Assembly: GCA_964438705.1 (NCBI GenBank)
Contig: CAYTKQ010000005.1
Span: 78,566 to 142,565, forward strand
Reading direction: 5' to 3'
Source: Christensenella sp964438705
Lineage (GTDB): Bacteria > Bacillota > Clostridia > Christensenellales > Christensenellaceae
Length of the DNA: 64,000 nucleotides
Shown piece by piece: positions 7,741 to 16,215 of the stretch (within the stretch, counting starts at the first letter, position 1; every line of letters starts with the position of its first letter). The notes beneath the pieces are model-generated. The model was not told the origin of the DNA and made no database searches. It saw only the letters and a program-made list of their open reading frames with translations. The translations under genes were made by a program, and so were the position numbers.

Positions 7741-8904
7741 ATGAAGAAAATTAGTTTAGTGGTAGTCGCGATAGTCCTGGTAGTGGCATTTGCCGCTGGC
7801 TGCGGAGCGCCTGTGGATCAGGCGGCATCCGAGAGCGTGGCACCTGAGGCCGGGGCGTCAGAGAGCGCAACGGCGGAAAGCGCGGCAACACAAAGCGCGG
7901 CGGGCGGAACGGAAAACAACAATGACGATTTGGTGGGCGAAGGCCTCGGTGATGATTTGGGCTTTGGACCGGTCGGGTATGACATGGCAACGCTGGTTGA
8001 GCGCATGGGCGACAAGGCAAAAACGCTGATCTCGATCCAGATGCAGCAGATCAACGAGCCGTGGAATCAGATGTTCTACGATCAGATGAAATGGTGCGCG
8101 GATAAATATGGCCTGAACCTCGTTTTCAACAATGCGGAAGAAGATGTCACCAAGGAAGCGGCGCAGATGGAAGCGGCCGTGAACCAAGGCGCGGAAGCGA
8201 TCGTTCTCTATTATGTTGATCCGACGGCGGCAATCCCCGCGATCGACAAAACAGTGGATTCCGGCGCAGCTGTCATTACGACATTCCCCGCTCCCGATTC
8301 CAAAGTTTCCGTGACCATCGGCGACTCTGAAATCGAAAGAGGCAAATATGTTGCCGAGCAGATCCTGAAGGATTTTGAAGGCGAAGTCATGAATGTGGTC
8401 GTTTCAAACATTCCCGGCGAATACGGCATTCTCGACGATCGTATCAAGGGCTTTGAAGAAGTGTTCGCAAAGGCCGAGGCGGAAGGTAAAGTAAAATATT
8501 TCAAGGAAAGCAACATCCTCGAAGCCAAAGCGGATGAATGGACGCAGAGCACGATCGACCTTCTGAATACAAATGAAGAAATCAACTGCATCGTCGGCGC
8601 GTTTGGGTCGCCCGCGCTTTATTGCGCGGCAGGTGTTACGCAAACGGGTAAGGATGTAAAAGTGTACGGCATCGATTGCGATCTGGCAATGTGCCAGCAG
8701 ATCAAAGACGGCGCGATCGCGGGTCTGTTCCCCTACGACGCGAAAGCAAACGCGTACATGTCATTGTTCTCCGCGCTCAGATGCATCAACGGAGATCAAA
8801 ACATTCCTGACTTTGAATATGCGCCGCAGTATGCGGATATGTGGGTCACGCAAGATAACGTGGAAGAATATGCAAAGGCGGCATTTGGCGAAGAACTGAA
8901 GTAA
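7741..8904 (+). CDS. Sugar ABC transporter substrate-binding lipoprotein (RbsB-like)
   Basis: This 387-residue extracytoplasmic solute receptor has a lipoprotein signal peptide ending FAAGC (Cys21), then an Ala/Ser/Glu-rich linker to about residue 75, then a type I periplasmic-binding fold (Peripla_BP_4). Fold landmarks are EAAVNQGAEAIVLYYVDPTA and CIVGAFGSPALYCAAGV. It delivers a sugar or polyol to the permease (8970) and ATPase (10007). A strong hairpin follows it and probably keeps its mRNA more abundant than the rest of the operon. Confidence 0.93.
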   Translation: MKKISLVVVAIVLVVAFAAGCGAPVDQAASESVAPEAGASESATAESAATQSAAGGTENNNDDLVGEGLGDDLGFGPVGYDMATLVERMGDKAKTLISIQMQQINEPWNQMFYDQMKWCADKYGLNLVFNNAEEDVTKEAAQMEAAVNQGAEAIVLYYVDPTAAIPAIDKTVDSGAAVITTFPAPDSKVSVTIGDSEIERGKYVAEQILKDFEGEVMNVVVSNIPGEYGILDDRIKGFEEVFAKAEAEGKVKYFKESNILEAKADEWTQSTIDLLNTNEEINCIVGAFGSPALYCAAGVTQTGKDVKVYGIDCDLAMCQQIKDGAIAGLFPYDAKANAYMSLFSALRCINGDQNIPDFEYAPQYADMWVTQDNVEEYAKAAFGEELK

Positions 8905-8912
8905 CGATGGCA

Positions 8913-8944
8913 GCATGTGGCAATCCTTTGTGATTGCCACATGC
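8913..8944 (+). promoter_or_regulatory. Intercistronic hairpin behind the binding-protein gene
   Basis: A perfect 13-bp stem (GCATGTGGCAATC paired with GATTGCCACATGC) with loop CTTTGT begins 8 bp after the stop codon and has no T-tract. Such structures usually act as 3'-end stabilisers or weak attenuators, giving more receptor than permease. The other two ABC operons also have one (29858-29895 and 43914-43947). Confidence 0.75.
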
Positions 8945-8969
8945 GATGTATGATGAAAGGCAGATGGAC

Positions 8970-9989
8970 ATGCTAAATTTATCAAATAGTAAAGCTTCCT
9001 CGTTGAAGCATAAAGAAAATTCATTAAATATTTTTGTAAAGCATCCTCAATTAACGACGCTGGCTGTATTGGTGGTTATGTTCGTCATATTTGCTATCTT
9101 TTCACCGATCAACAAAGCCGGGCAAAATGTCTTTCTGACGTGGACAAACCTTGGAACGGTACTGGAACTGTCGGCGGCATTTTCCATTGGTGCGTTCGCG
9201 ATGACAATGGTGCTGCTCTCAGGCGGCATCGACCTTTCCTGCGGATCGACCATTGCTTTGTCGGGCGTTGTTACGGGCTATTTTCTGACGAATATAGGAG
9301 CGAACTTCGTTGTGGCTTCCATCATGGGGCTTGCGGTCGGCGTTGTGGTCGGGCTGATCAACGCGGCATTGATCATCGAGCTGAAATTGCCGCCCTTCCT
9401 TGCCACGATTGGTGTCGCGAACGCAATCCAAGGGTTGGCTTATGTGGTGACGCAGGGAAAACAGATTTATTTGAAAGATGAAGTATTTTCTAATTTATTT
9501 GGATTCGGTAGCTTTTTGGGGTTGCCCTCCCTCGTTTGGTGGACATTATTCTTTTTGATCCTCACCTTCATCATTATCTCGAAGATGAAGTTTGGGCGAA
9601 GGCTGCAAGCGGTTGGGGGAAATGAAACGGCGGCATATAATTCGGGCGTAAACGTGCGCAAGGTCAAATATATCGTATATGCGTTTATGGGTTTGGTCTC
9701 TGCGTTTGTATCGCTGACGATTGCTGCGCGAATCAAAACGGCAATGCCCGATCAGGGGAAGGATTATGCCTTGAATTTCATTGTGTGCGCGGTTTTGGGC
9801 GGCACAGACTTTGTGGGCAACGGCGGCAATGTATTCGGCGTATTGATCGGATCTCTCGTAATCACGGTGTTCTCGAACGGACTCAACTTGCTGGGGACGG
9901 ATACCTATCTCAAGATGGTGCTGCAAGGGGTTATCATCATAGCGGCGATTGTCGTATCCGTGGTCATTTCGAGAAAGAGGACAAGCTAA
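8970..9989 (+). CDS. Sugar ABC transporter permease (RbsC family)
   Basis: The 339-residue integral membrane protein has about ten hydrophobic segments and BPD_transp_2 landmarks: GGIDLSCGSTIALSGVV (the family's GGIDLSVG motif), LPPFLATIGV and AVLGGTDFVGNGGNVFG near the C-terminus. The start at 8970 is chosen because GAAAGG is 9 bases upstream; the longest frame begins with a TTG inside the hairpin at 8934 and is unlikely. It works with the receptor at 7741 and the double ATPase at 10007. Confidence 0.92.
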   Translation: MLNLSNSKASSLKHKENSLNIFVKHPQLTTLAVLVVMFVIFAIFSPINKAGQNVFLTWTNLGTVLELSAAFSIGAFAMTMVLLSGGIDLSCGSTIALSGVVTGYFLTNIGANFVVASIMGLAVGVVVGLINAALIIELKLPPFLATIGVANAIQGLAYVVTQGKQIYLKDEVFSNLFGFGSFLGLPSLVWWTLFFLILTFIIISKMKFGRRLQAVGGNETAAYNSGVNVRKVKYIVYAFMGLVSAFVSLTIAARIKTAMPDQGKDYALNFIVCAVLGGTDFVGNGGNVFGVLIGSLVITVFSNGLNLLGTDTYLKMVLQGVIIIAAIVVSVVISRKRTS

Positions 9990-10006
9990 GGGAATGGGAA
10001 AATATT

Positions 10007-11494
10007 ATGAGCAAGGTTGTGCAAAATGAAATACGGCTTGAAGGCATAGGAAAATCCTTTTACGGTGTGGAGGTTTTGCGAAACATCGACCTCACGTTTA
10101 AAACAGGTGAAGTGCACATTGTCTGCGGAGAAAACGGCGCGGGCAAATCAACGCTGATGAAAATCATTGCGGGCCTGTACAAGCCCACCGTGGGAGATAT
10201 TTATGTGGACGATGAGCTTGTGAAGTTTAACTCGACCAAGGATTCGGAAGCGATAGGCATTTCTATTGTGTATCAGGAGCTCAGCCTGTGTCCTACGGTG
10301 TCGATTGCCGAAAATATCTTTTTGAATCATGAATTTGGCAAAATTTTAGTGAATAAACGAAAAACAAGGGAAGAAGCGCTCAAGTATATGAATGAAGTCG
10401 GGCTGGATATCAATCCCGATACGCTGGTCCAGAACATTTCCATCGCGGAAATGCAGATGGTCCAAATTGCAAAAGCGATGTCGCAAAACGCGAAGATCAT
10501 CGTTTTGGATGAACCGTGTTCCTCTTTGACGGAAGAGGAATCCGAAAAGCTGTTCGCGCTGGTGCGCGATCTGAAGTCGAGAGGCATCGGGATCATCTAC
10601 ATCGATCACAGGTTGGAAAACTTTGCGAAGATTGGCGACCGGGTAACTGTGCTGCGCGACGGTTCTTATATCGATACCATCGGAATTGAGGAAGCAAGCA
10701 AGGATGTCGTCATTCAAATGATGGTCGGACGCAAGGTTTCCCAACTGTTTGCAAACGAGCATAAGGTTTCAGACGAGGTTGTTCTGGAAGTTGAAAATTT
10801 AAAAAACAGCCGCGTGGATGGCGTGAGCTTTCAAGTACACGCGGGGGAAGTGTTTGGATTGGGCGGTATGGTCGGTGCCGGGCGGTCTGAGATCATGCGT
10901 GCGATCTTTGGGGCGGATAAGATATCTCCCAAAAGCAGGATCGTGATCGGCGGCAAAAAAATCGAGCGCAATACCCCTGTAAAATCCATTAAAAGCGGGA
11001 TCGGATATGTTCCTGAGGATCGCAAGATACAGAGCCTGCTGTTGCGCAAAGACCCCGCGTATAATATGGCGCTTGCGTATTTGGACCTTATCAATAAGGG
11101 GGCGTTCGTCAACAAAAAAGAAACGGAGAAAACCGTGGAAGAGCAGACGGAAAGTCTGCGGATCAAGATCATCAATAAAAATTGCGAGGTAGCAGAGCTA
11201 AGCGGCGGTAACCAGCAAAAGATTGTAATGGGAAAGTGGCTGATAAACAAGGATATCAAGGTGCTCCTGCTCGATGAGCCCACACGCGGCGTGGACGTTG
11301 GCGTCAAGGCGGAGATATACAAGCTGATCGATCAACTTGCCATGCAGGGCGTCGCTATCATATTGGTGACCTCCGAGCTTCCGGAGCTGATCGGCCTATC
11401 CGACCGCATTGCGGTCATCCGAAATGGGAAAATATCCGGAACGCTTGAAAAGTCGGAATTTTCGCAGGAAAAAATTATGCACCTTTGTGTTTAA
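10007..11494 (+). CDS. Sugar ABC transporter ATP-binding protein (RbsA family, two ATPase domains)
   Basis: The 495-residue protein has two fused nucleotide-binding domains. The first has GENGAGKST, the degenerate signature ISIAEMQMVQIAKA and Walker B IIVLDEPCSSLT. The second has a degenerate P-loop GMVGAGRSE, an intact signature ELSGGNQQKIVMGKW and Walker B VLLLDEPTRGVDVG. That asymmetry is normal for RbsA/MglA/XylG proteins. ATG 10007 has TGGGAA just upstream; a frame extending back to 9785 overlaps the permease and is not real coding. The permease stop is 17 bp upstream. Confidence 0.93.
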   Translation: MSKVVQNEIRLEGIGKSFYGVEVLRNIDLTFKTGEVHIVCGENGAGKSTLMKIIAGLYKPTVGDIYVDDELVKFNSTKDSEAIGISIVYQELSLCPTVSIAENIFLNHEFGKILVNKRKTREEALKYMNEVGLDINPDTLVQNISIAEMQMVQIAKAMSQNAKIIVLDEPCSSLTEEESEKLFALVRDLKSRGIGIIYIDHRLENFAKIGDRVTVLRDGSYIDTIGIEEASKDVVIQMMVGRKVSQLFANEHKVSDEVVLEVENLKNSRVDGVSFQVHAGEVFGLGGMVGAGRSEIMRAIFGADKISPKSRIVIGGKKIERNTPVKSIKSGIGYVPEDRKIQSLLLRKDPAYNMALAYLDLINKGAFVNKKETEKTVEEQTESLRIKIINKNCEVAELSGGNQQKIVMGKWLINKDIKVLLLDEPTRGVDVGVKAEIYKLIDQLAMQGVAIILVTSELPELIGLSDRIAVIRNGKISGTLEKSEFSQEKIMHLCV

Positions 11495-11519
11495 TTTATA
11501 ATTTTTAAGGAGAAGAAGT

Positions 11520-12950
11520 ATGGAACAAAGAGAAGTTGTATTGAAGAATTTGGAAGAAATCGTTGGTAGTGAGCGTGTCGTATGTGATATGGATATACTT
11601 ACGCGGCAATCGGTTGACTACGTAGGGTATCGCAATTATGAAAGATTTCACAACAAGTATTTCGCGCCAATGCCTGTGTGCATTGTAAAGGCAAACACGG
11701 TGGATGAGATTTCTAGAATTTTGAAATACCTCAACGACAACAAAATCAATTGTGTTCCAAGAACGGGAAATTCCGGTTCAACGGCGGGCGGAGAAGCGGG
11801 AGACGATTTCAGCATTTTCGTTGACGGCAGCAGTATGAACGAAATTCTGGACTTTGATGAAGAGAACATGATGGTGACCGTGCAATGCGGTGTTCCGCTC
11901 GAGTATTTAGAAAACTATGCAAACAAAAGAGGATTCACCACAGGACATTTCCCGCAGTCCTTGCCCATGGCGGATATGGGCGGATTGACGGCGACGAGAA
12001 GCATTGGACAGTTTTCAACGCTCTATAGCGGCATTGAGGATTTGGTGGTTGGCCTTGAAGCCGTGATGGCGGACGGCGAAGTCGTACGGATCAAAAACGT
12101 TCCGAGAAGAGCGGCAGGCCCGGACATTAGGCACTTGTTTATTGGTTCGGAGGGTACGATCGCGTACATCACGGAGGTTACGGTGAAGCTTTTCAAGTAT
12201 GCACCTGAAAACAGATGCATGCAGGCGTTTGCGCTCAAGGATATGCAGGTTGGCCTCGATCTGCTGCGTGAGGTCATGGTGGAGGGGTATAAACCGGCGG
12301 TGGTGCGTTTGCACGATTATGGCGAAGCTTCTGTGAGCTACGCAGAATTTGTGGAGGAGGGCGAGGCGGTCGCGCTGTTTATTTCCGAAGGGCCGAAATC
12401 CATCGCGGACGCAACGGGAAAAGCGATTGAAGAAATCGCGGCCAAATACAACGCGAGAACGCTCGGCAGCAAGCCGCTCGAAATCTGGCTCGAGCACCGC
12501 AACGATTTATGCGTACAGCTCGACGACAATGAAAAACTCAGGGCCGGTATTGTTGGAGAGACGTGCGAAATTGCCGCAAATTGGACTGAGATTGGCAAGA
12601 TTTATGACAATGTGATCGCAAGGGCGACTAAAGAAATGGATAGCTTGGTGTATTTCACCGGACATTCCTCGCATAGCTACATGCAGGGGACAAATATCTA
12701 CTTTATGTATGGCTATCAGGCAGACCCTGATTTTGACAAAAACCGCGATGAGTATTTCAAGCTGCTGAATATCATTCTGGAAGAGACGTTGAAGCTGGGC
12801 GGAACCATTGCGCATCATCATGGCGTGGGAAAATACCGTACGCCGTGGAGCAAGGCGGAACACGGCAGCGCCTTCATGCTGCTTGAAAAGCTCAAACAAA
12901 CGTTTGATCCGAATGGAATCATGAACAAGGGAACGCTGCTGCCCAAATAA
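11520..12950 (+). CDS. FAD-linked oxidoreductase, alkyl-DHAP-synthase-like branch
   Basis: This 476-residue flavoprotein belongs to the PCMH/VAO family. The FAD domain (about residues 55-230) has PRTGNSGSTAGGE, DMGGLTATRSIGQFSTLY and the pyrophosphate-binding stretch LFIGSEGTIAYITE. The C-terminal domain carries HHHGVGKYR (about 438-446), a signature of the AGPS-like subgroup and not of plain GlcD enzymes. It most likely oxidises a hydroxy acid or polyol derivative and passes electrons to the ETF encoded next. Ether-lipid synthesis is possible but does not fit the operon. It has a GGAG ribosome-binding site. Confidence 0.85.
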   Translation: MEQREVVLKNLEEIVGSERVVCDMDILTRQSVDYVGYRNYERFHNKYFAPMPVCIVKANTVDEISRILKYLNDNKINCVPRTGNSGSTAGGEAGDDFSIFVDGSSMNEILDFDEENMMVTVQCGVPLEYLENYANKRGFTTGHFPQSLPMADMGGLTATRSIGQFSTLYSGIEDLVVGLEAVMADGEVVRIKNVPRRAAGPDIRHLFIGSEGTIAYITEVTVKLFKYAPENRCMQAFALKDMQVGLDLLREVMVEGYKPAVVRLHDYGEASVSYAEFVEEGEAVALFISEGPKSIADATGKAIEEIAAKYNARTLGSKPLEIWLEHRNDLCVQLDDNEKLRAGIVGETCEIAANWTEIGKIYDNVIARATKEMDSLVYFTGHSSHSYMQGTNIYFMYGYQADPDFDKNRDEYFKLLNIILEETLKLGGTIAHHHGVGKYRTPWSKAEHGSAFMLLEKLKQTFDPNGIMNKGTLLPK

Positions 12951-12988
12951 TAAAGGAACACATATGCGTTCCGATACTGCTGAATGAT

Positions 12989-13017
12989 GTGAGCTTGCCA
13001 ATTTTTGGCAGGCTCAC
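12989..13017 (+). promoter_or_regulatory. Intercistronic hairpin before the ETF genes
   Basis: A 13-bp stem (GTGAGCTTGCCAA with TTGGCAGGCTCAC, one wobble) around a TTT loop lies between the FAD oxidase and ETF beta genes. No T-tract follows it, so it is more likely an RNA stabiliser or processing site than a terminator. A smaller GGAAC/GTTCC repeat sits at about 12955-12972. Confidence 0.6.
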
Positions 13018-13042
13018 AAATATTCAAAGAAGGTTGTGAACT

Positions 13043-13780
13043 ATGAACTCATTGGCGTGCATCAAGGTGGTCCCAGATCTTGAAATGGCGTTGGAAAAGG
13101 ATTTGCGCATGTTGGGAGAAACAGGGGAACCCAACATCGGCTATGTGAATAAAGTCGTCAACAGTTTTGACGAATATGCGCTGGAATTTGCGCTGCGTCT
13201 GGGCGAATGCGATGTGGCCTGCATGGGGGGGGAGGAGGCGCGAAAGGCGCTGGCTTCCCTGCTGCCCTTTTGCGGCGATGTTTTTCGTATCAATGAAACG
13301 GCGAAAAACAACCCGCGCTATGTGGCAAAGCGCTTGGAGAGCTTTGCAAGAGGCAGGGACCGCTATGAGCTGTTTTGGTTTGGTTATCAGGCGGGCGCAT
13401 ATGACAACGCGCAGGTGGGCTTCTTCTTTGCCGAATATATGGGATTGCCGTGTATTGGCGATGTTACAAGTGTCGCGGCGCGCGATGGCATATTGATAGT
13501 GGAAAGGGAAACGGATTTTGGCAGAGAGGTAATGCACGTGCTTCCGCCGGTCGTTTTGATCGTGAGAAATACGCAATCCGTATCGCTCCGAATCCCTACC
13601 TTAAAAGAAAAGCTGGCTGCAAAACATAAAGTGATAAAGGACGTGGAAGGTATTGGCGGCAAGGTGGACGATTCCCCCTTAAAAGGCGAGCTTTTTTTTG
13701 AGAAGGCCGAGCGGAAATGCGTACTGATACGCACGGACGCGGAATTTGAGGGGTTTAAAAGAGTGCTGGAAGATGATTAA
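13043..13780 (+). CDS. etfB: Electron transfer flavoprotein beta subunit
   Basis: This 245-residue ETF beta homologue begins with the family-typical MNSLACIKVVPD and continues with FDEYALEFALRLGECDVACMGG. It also carries the mid-domain motif YDNAQVGFFFAEYMGLPCIGDV (canonical: the Q-x-G-x-x-A-x-x-L-G-P region). It would bind AMP, or a second FAD in bifurcating ETFs, and dock with ETF alpha. Its sequence is divergent from textbook EtfB. It overlaps etfA by 8 bp. Its place between two FAD-linked oxidases suggests that it takes electrons from both. Confidence 0.85.
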   Translation: MNSLACIKVVPDLEMALEKDLRMLGETGEPNIGYVNKVVNSFDEYALEFALRLGECDVACMGGEEARKALASLLPFCGDVFRINETAKNNPRYVAKRLESFARGRDRYELFWFGYQAGAYDNAQVGFFFAEYMGLPCIGDVTSVAARDGILIVERETDFGREVMHVLPPVVLIVRNTQSVSLRIPTLKEKLAAKHKVIKDVEGIGGKVDDSPLKGELFFEKAERKCVLIRTDAEFEGFKRVLEDD

Positions 13781-14699
13781 AACAAATATTTTTGTCCTGA
13801 CAGACAATGCGGAAAAAATAGAAGCTGTTTGCGGCGCGCGTTTCATGCGCGAAGGACATCTTTTTATTCCGCTGCTCCATCAAGAGGCGTGCAGGGAATG
13901 CAGCGCGCTTCCGGCTAAAGTAACCATGATCGAAAATGAAGAATTGGCGCAATACGATACGGAGACCTTCCTTGATTTTTTTGTGTATATACAAAAAAAG
14001 AATCCGGCGGATTTGGTGGTTTTGGTAGGAGGGAAGGGCGCGCGTGAACTTTCTGTGCGCATGGCGGCGCGGCTTGACATGAACGTGTTCAACGATTGTC
14101 TTTCCATGAAAGGCACGCAGGATGATTTGGAGCTTGTGCGCGGCGTTTATAACAGCGGATTATTATATAAGCAAAAAGCGGAGTTCCCGCTGGCTGTCAC
14201 CTTTCATGACGCGGCGGCGTTTGATGCGCACGCCGGCCCGCGGGAATCGGAAATTGCTTCTGTCCGTTTTGAAGTCGCGGTGCGTGCAAGCAATATTGTG
14301 CGTCGGGAAAGGCTATCGTCGGATGAGGATGATATCGCAAGCTGTGACAAGTTGATCGTGTGCGGAATGGGCGTTGGCGGAAAACGCCAAATTGAGAAAA
14401 TACAAAAATACGCGGAAAAAATTGGCGCAAAGGTCGCGGGTACGCGTCCTGTGGTTCACAGCGGCTGGCTTCCACTGAGCGCGCTGATCGGGCAATCGGG
14501 TAAAAACGTTTCGCCAAAGGTTTGTTTGCTAGTTGGCGTTTCAGGAGCAACGCCTTTTATGGTGGGCATTCAGGGGGCTGGAAAAATATTGGCAATCAAC
14601 AAGAACGAGGACGCTTTGGTTTTTGACAAAGCGGATATGGGCATTGTCGCGGATTATAAGGATGTATTGATGCGCTTGACGGAGATGGGATATGAGTGA
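13773..14699 (+). CDS. etfA: Electron transfer flavoprotein alpha subunit
   Basis: The 308-residue protein has an N-terminal ETF domain with VVLVGGKGARELSVRMAARL. Its C-terminal FAD domain is clear: TRPVVHSGWLP, IGQSGKNVSPKVCLLVGVSG and ILAINKNEDALVFDKADMGI, matching the canonical RxxVDxGW, GQTGK, GISGAIQH and INKDxxAPIF motifs. It lacks the N-terminal ferredoxin domain seen in LctC of electron-confurcating lactate dehydrogenases. The start at 13773 overlaps etfB, and the stop overlaps the next gene by 8 bp, so translation is coupled through the trio. Confidence 0.9.
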   Translation: MIKTNIFVLTDNAEKIEAVCGARFMREGHLFIPLLHQEACRECSALPAKVTMIENEELAQYDTETFLDFFVYIQKKNPADLVVLVGGKGARELSVRMAARLDMNVFNDCLSMKGTQDDLELVRGVYNSGLLYKQKAEFPLAVTFHDAAAFDAHAGPRESEIASVRFEVAVRASNIVRRERLSSDEDDIASCDKLIVCGMGVGGKRQIEKIQKYAEKIGAKVAGTRPVVHSGWLPLSALIGQSGKNVSPKVCLLVGVSGATPFMVGIQGAGKILAINKNEDALVFDKADMGIVADYKDVLMRLTEMGYE

Positions 14700-16197
14700 A
14701 CTTTTCAGGGAGATCGATGAATCTTATGCGGAATATTTGACGGATGAATCCTTTATCATAGGCGAGGCGAGCACGATATCCTTTCCCGAAAGCGAAGCGG
14801 AAGTTGTGGAGGTCCTGCGGCAAACGGCGCAAAAAGGAGAGCGTGTGACGGTGCAAGGAGCAAGAACGGGCTTGAGCGCAGGCGCTTCTCCGTGTGGCGG
14901 GCACATCATAAATTTATCGAAAATGAACCAAATATTGAACTTTGCGCAGACGAAGGAAGGGTTCATGATTACGGTACAGGCGGGGGTCGTGCTCAAAGAA
15001 CTGAATGAAACCATCGTGAGGGGAAAACTGCCTTTTGCGTGCGATACGGCAGCGGAATTCGCAAAAAACCCCCGTTATTTTTTCCCGCCCGATCCGACGG
15101 AAAGCCTCGCGACCATAGGCGGCATGATCAGCTGCAATGCCTCGGGGGCGTGTTCTTATGCATATGGGGCGACCCGCGATTATATAAGGCGCATCAAGGT
15201 AGCGCTTGCGAACGGGACGGTGAAAGAATTTTCGAGAGAAGAAGATGTGGAAATTCCCTTTGCGCTGCCGCATTATTCTTTTGATCGCGTTAAAAATGCG
15301 GCGGGATATTACGCAAAGGCGGATGCACAGTTTATTGATCTGTTTATTGGCGCGGAAGGCACGTTGGGTATTGTTTTGGAAGCGGACCTGCTTTTGATAA
15401 AAGCGGAGGAAAAGGCAGGTTGTATGTGTTTTTTTGAAGAACGCGATACACTGTTTTCGCTTGTAGACGCCGTAAGAAAGATAGAAAATCCAGACGCGAA
15501 AATTGTGGCGATCGAGTATATGGACAAGAAAACCCTTGCGATGATTGACCAATTGCGTGAAACGATTTCAAGCTTTGGCGAACTGCCCATATATCCGCAA
15601 AATCATGGCGCGTTATATTTTGAGATGCATGGCCAAGAAGAGGGGATTGATGAAATATTGGAACAATTGGCGGATTTGTTCGACAAGCATCAAGTAGACG
15701 AAAACGCCGTGATGTTTGCGTCCAGTCCGCAGGAGATGAAAAAGCTGAAATTGCTGCGGCACGCAGCGCCGGAATCTGCGGACTTTACTGTCGCGGCGAA
15801 CAAGAGAAATTATAAAAGCCTAACGAATATTTGTACGGACCTTGCGGTTCCGCATGACAGGATGCGCGAGGCGCTGCACATGTATGTGGAAAATTTGAAG
15901 GATGCGGGATTGTCATTTGTGATTTATGGGCATATTGGCAACGATCATCTGCATGTAAATATTTTGCCGGATTGTCCAACGCAATACGAGACGGGCATGA
16001 ATTTGTACCACGCGTGGATGCGGCAGGTTACACGATGGGGCGGTACAATTACCGCAGAACACGGCATCGGAAAACAAAAAAATTTTTTTTCGCACGAATT
16101 TTTCGGCGAAGAGAATTATCAAAAAATGCTTGAGATCAAAAAAGCACTGGACCCGGGTTTGGTGTTGAACAGCGAGAATATTTTTGGTGCTTTTTAA
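14692..16197 (+). CDS. FAD-linked oxidase, glycolate/D-lactate dehydrogenase (GlcD) type
   Basis: The 501-residue flavoprotein has an FAD-binding type 4 domain (VQGARTGLSAGASP, ATIGGMISCNASGACSYAYG, FIGAEGTLGIVLEADL) and a C-terminal oxidase domain ending in GGTITAEHGIGKQK, the GlcD/Dld signature. It would oxidise a 2-hydroxy acid to a 2-oxo acid, with the adjacent ETF as electron acceptor, as in ETF-linked lactate dehydrogenases. Its C-terminal motif (AEHGIG) differs from the HHHGVG of the flavoprotein at 11520, so the two are not simple duplicates. Confidence 0.87.
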   Translation: MSELFREIDESYAEYLTDESFIIGEASTISFPESEAEVVEVLRQTAQKGERVTVQGARTGLSAGASPCGGHIINLSKMNQILNFAQTKEGFMITVQAGVVLKELNETIVRGKLPFACDTAAEFAKNPRYFFPPDPTESLATIGGMISCNASGACSYAYGATRDYIRRIKVALANGTVKEFSREEDVEIPFALPHYSFDRVKNAAGYYAKADAQFIDLFIGAEGTLGIVLEADLLLIKAEEKAGCMCFFEERDTLFSLVDAVRKIENPDAKIVAIEYMDKKTLAMIDQLRETISSFGELPIYPQNHGALYFEMHGQEEGIDEILEQLADLFDKHQVDENAVMFASSPQEMKKLKLLRHAAPESADFTVAANKRNYKSLTNICTDLAVPHDRMREALHMYVENLKDAGLSFVIYGHIGNDHLHVNILPDCPTQYETGMNLYHAWMRQVTRWGGTITAEHGIGKQKNFFSHEFFGEENYQKMLEIKKALDPGLVLNSENIFGAF

Positions 16198-16215
16198 TGG
16201 AAAGGGGAACATGTT

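Noticed and set aside
9785..10006. N-terminal extension of the first RbsA-like ATPase
   Set aside because: The segment overlaps the permease in another frame and looks like shadow coding; ATG 10007 has a ribosome-binding site and gives the normal length.
11520..12950. True alkyl-DHAP synthase for ether lipids
   Set aside because: The HHHGVG motif allows it, but the place in a polyol/ETF operon next to a transporter argues for a catabolic oxidase.
14914..15552. 212-codon minus-strand open frame
   Set aside because: It is antisense to the GlcD-like oxidase, with no ribosome-binding site or known domain.
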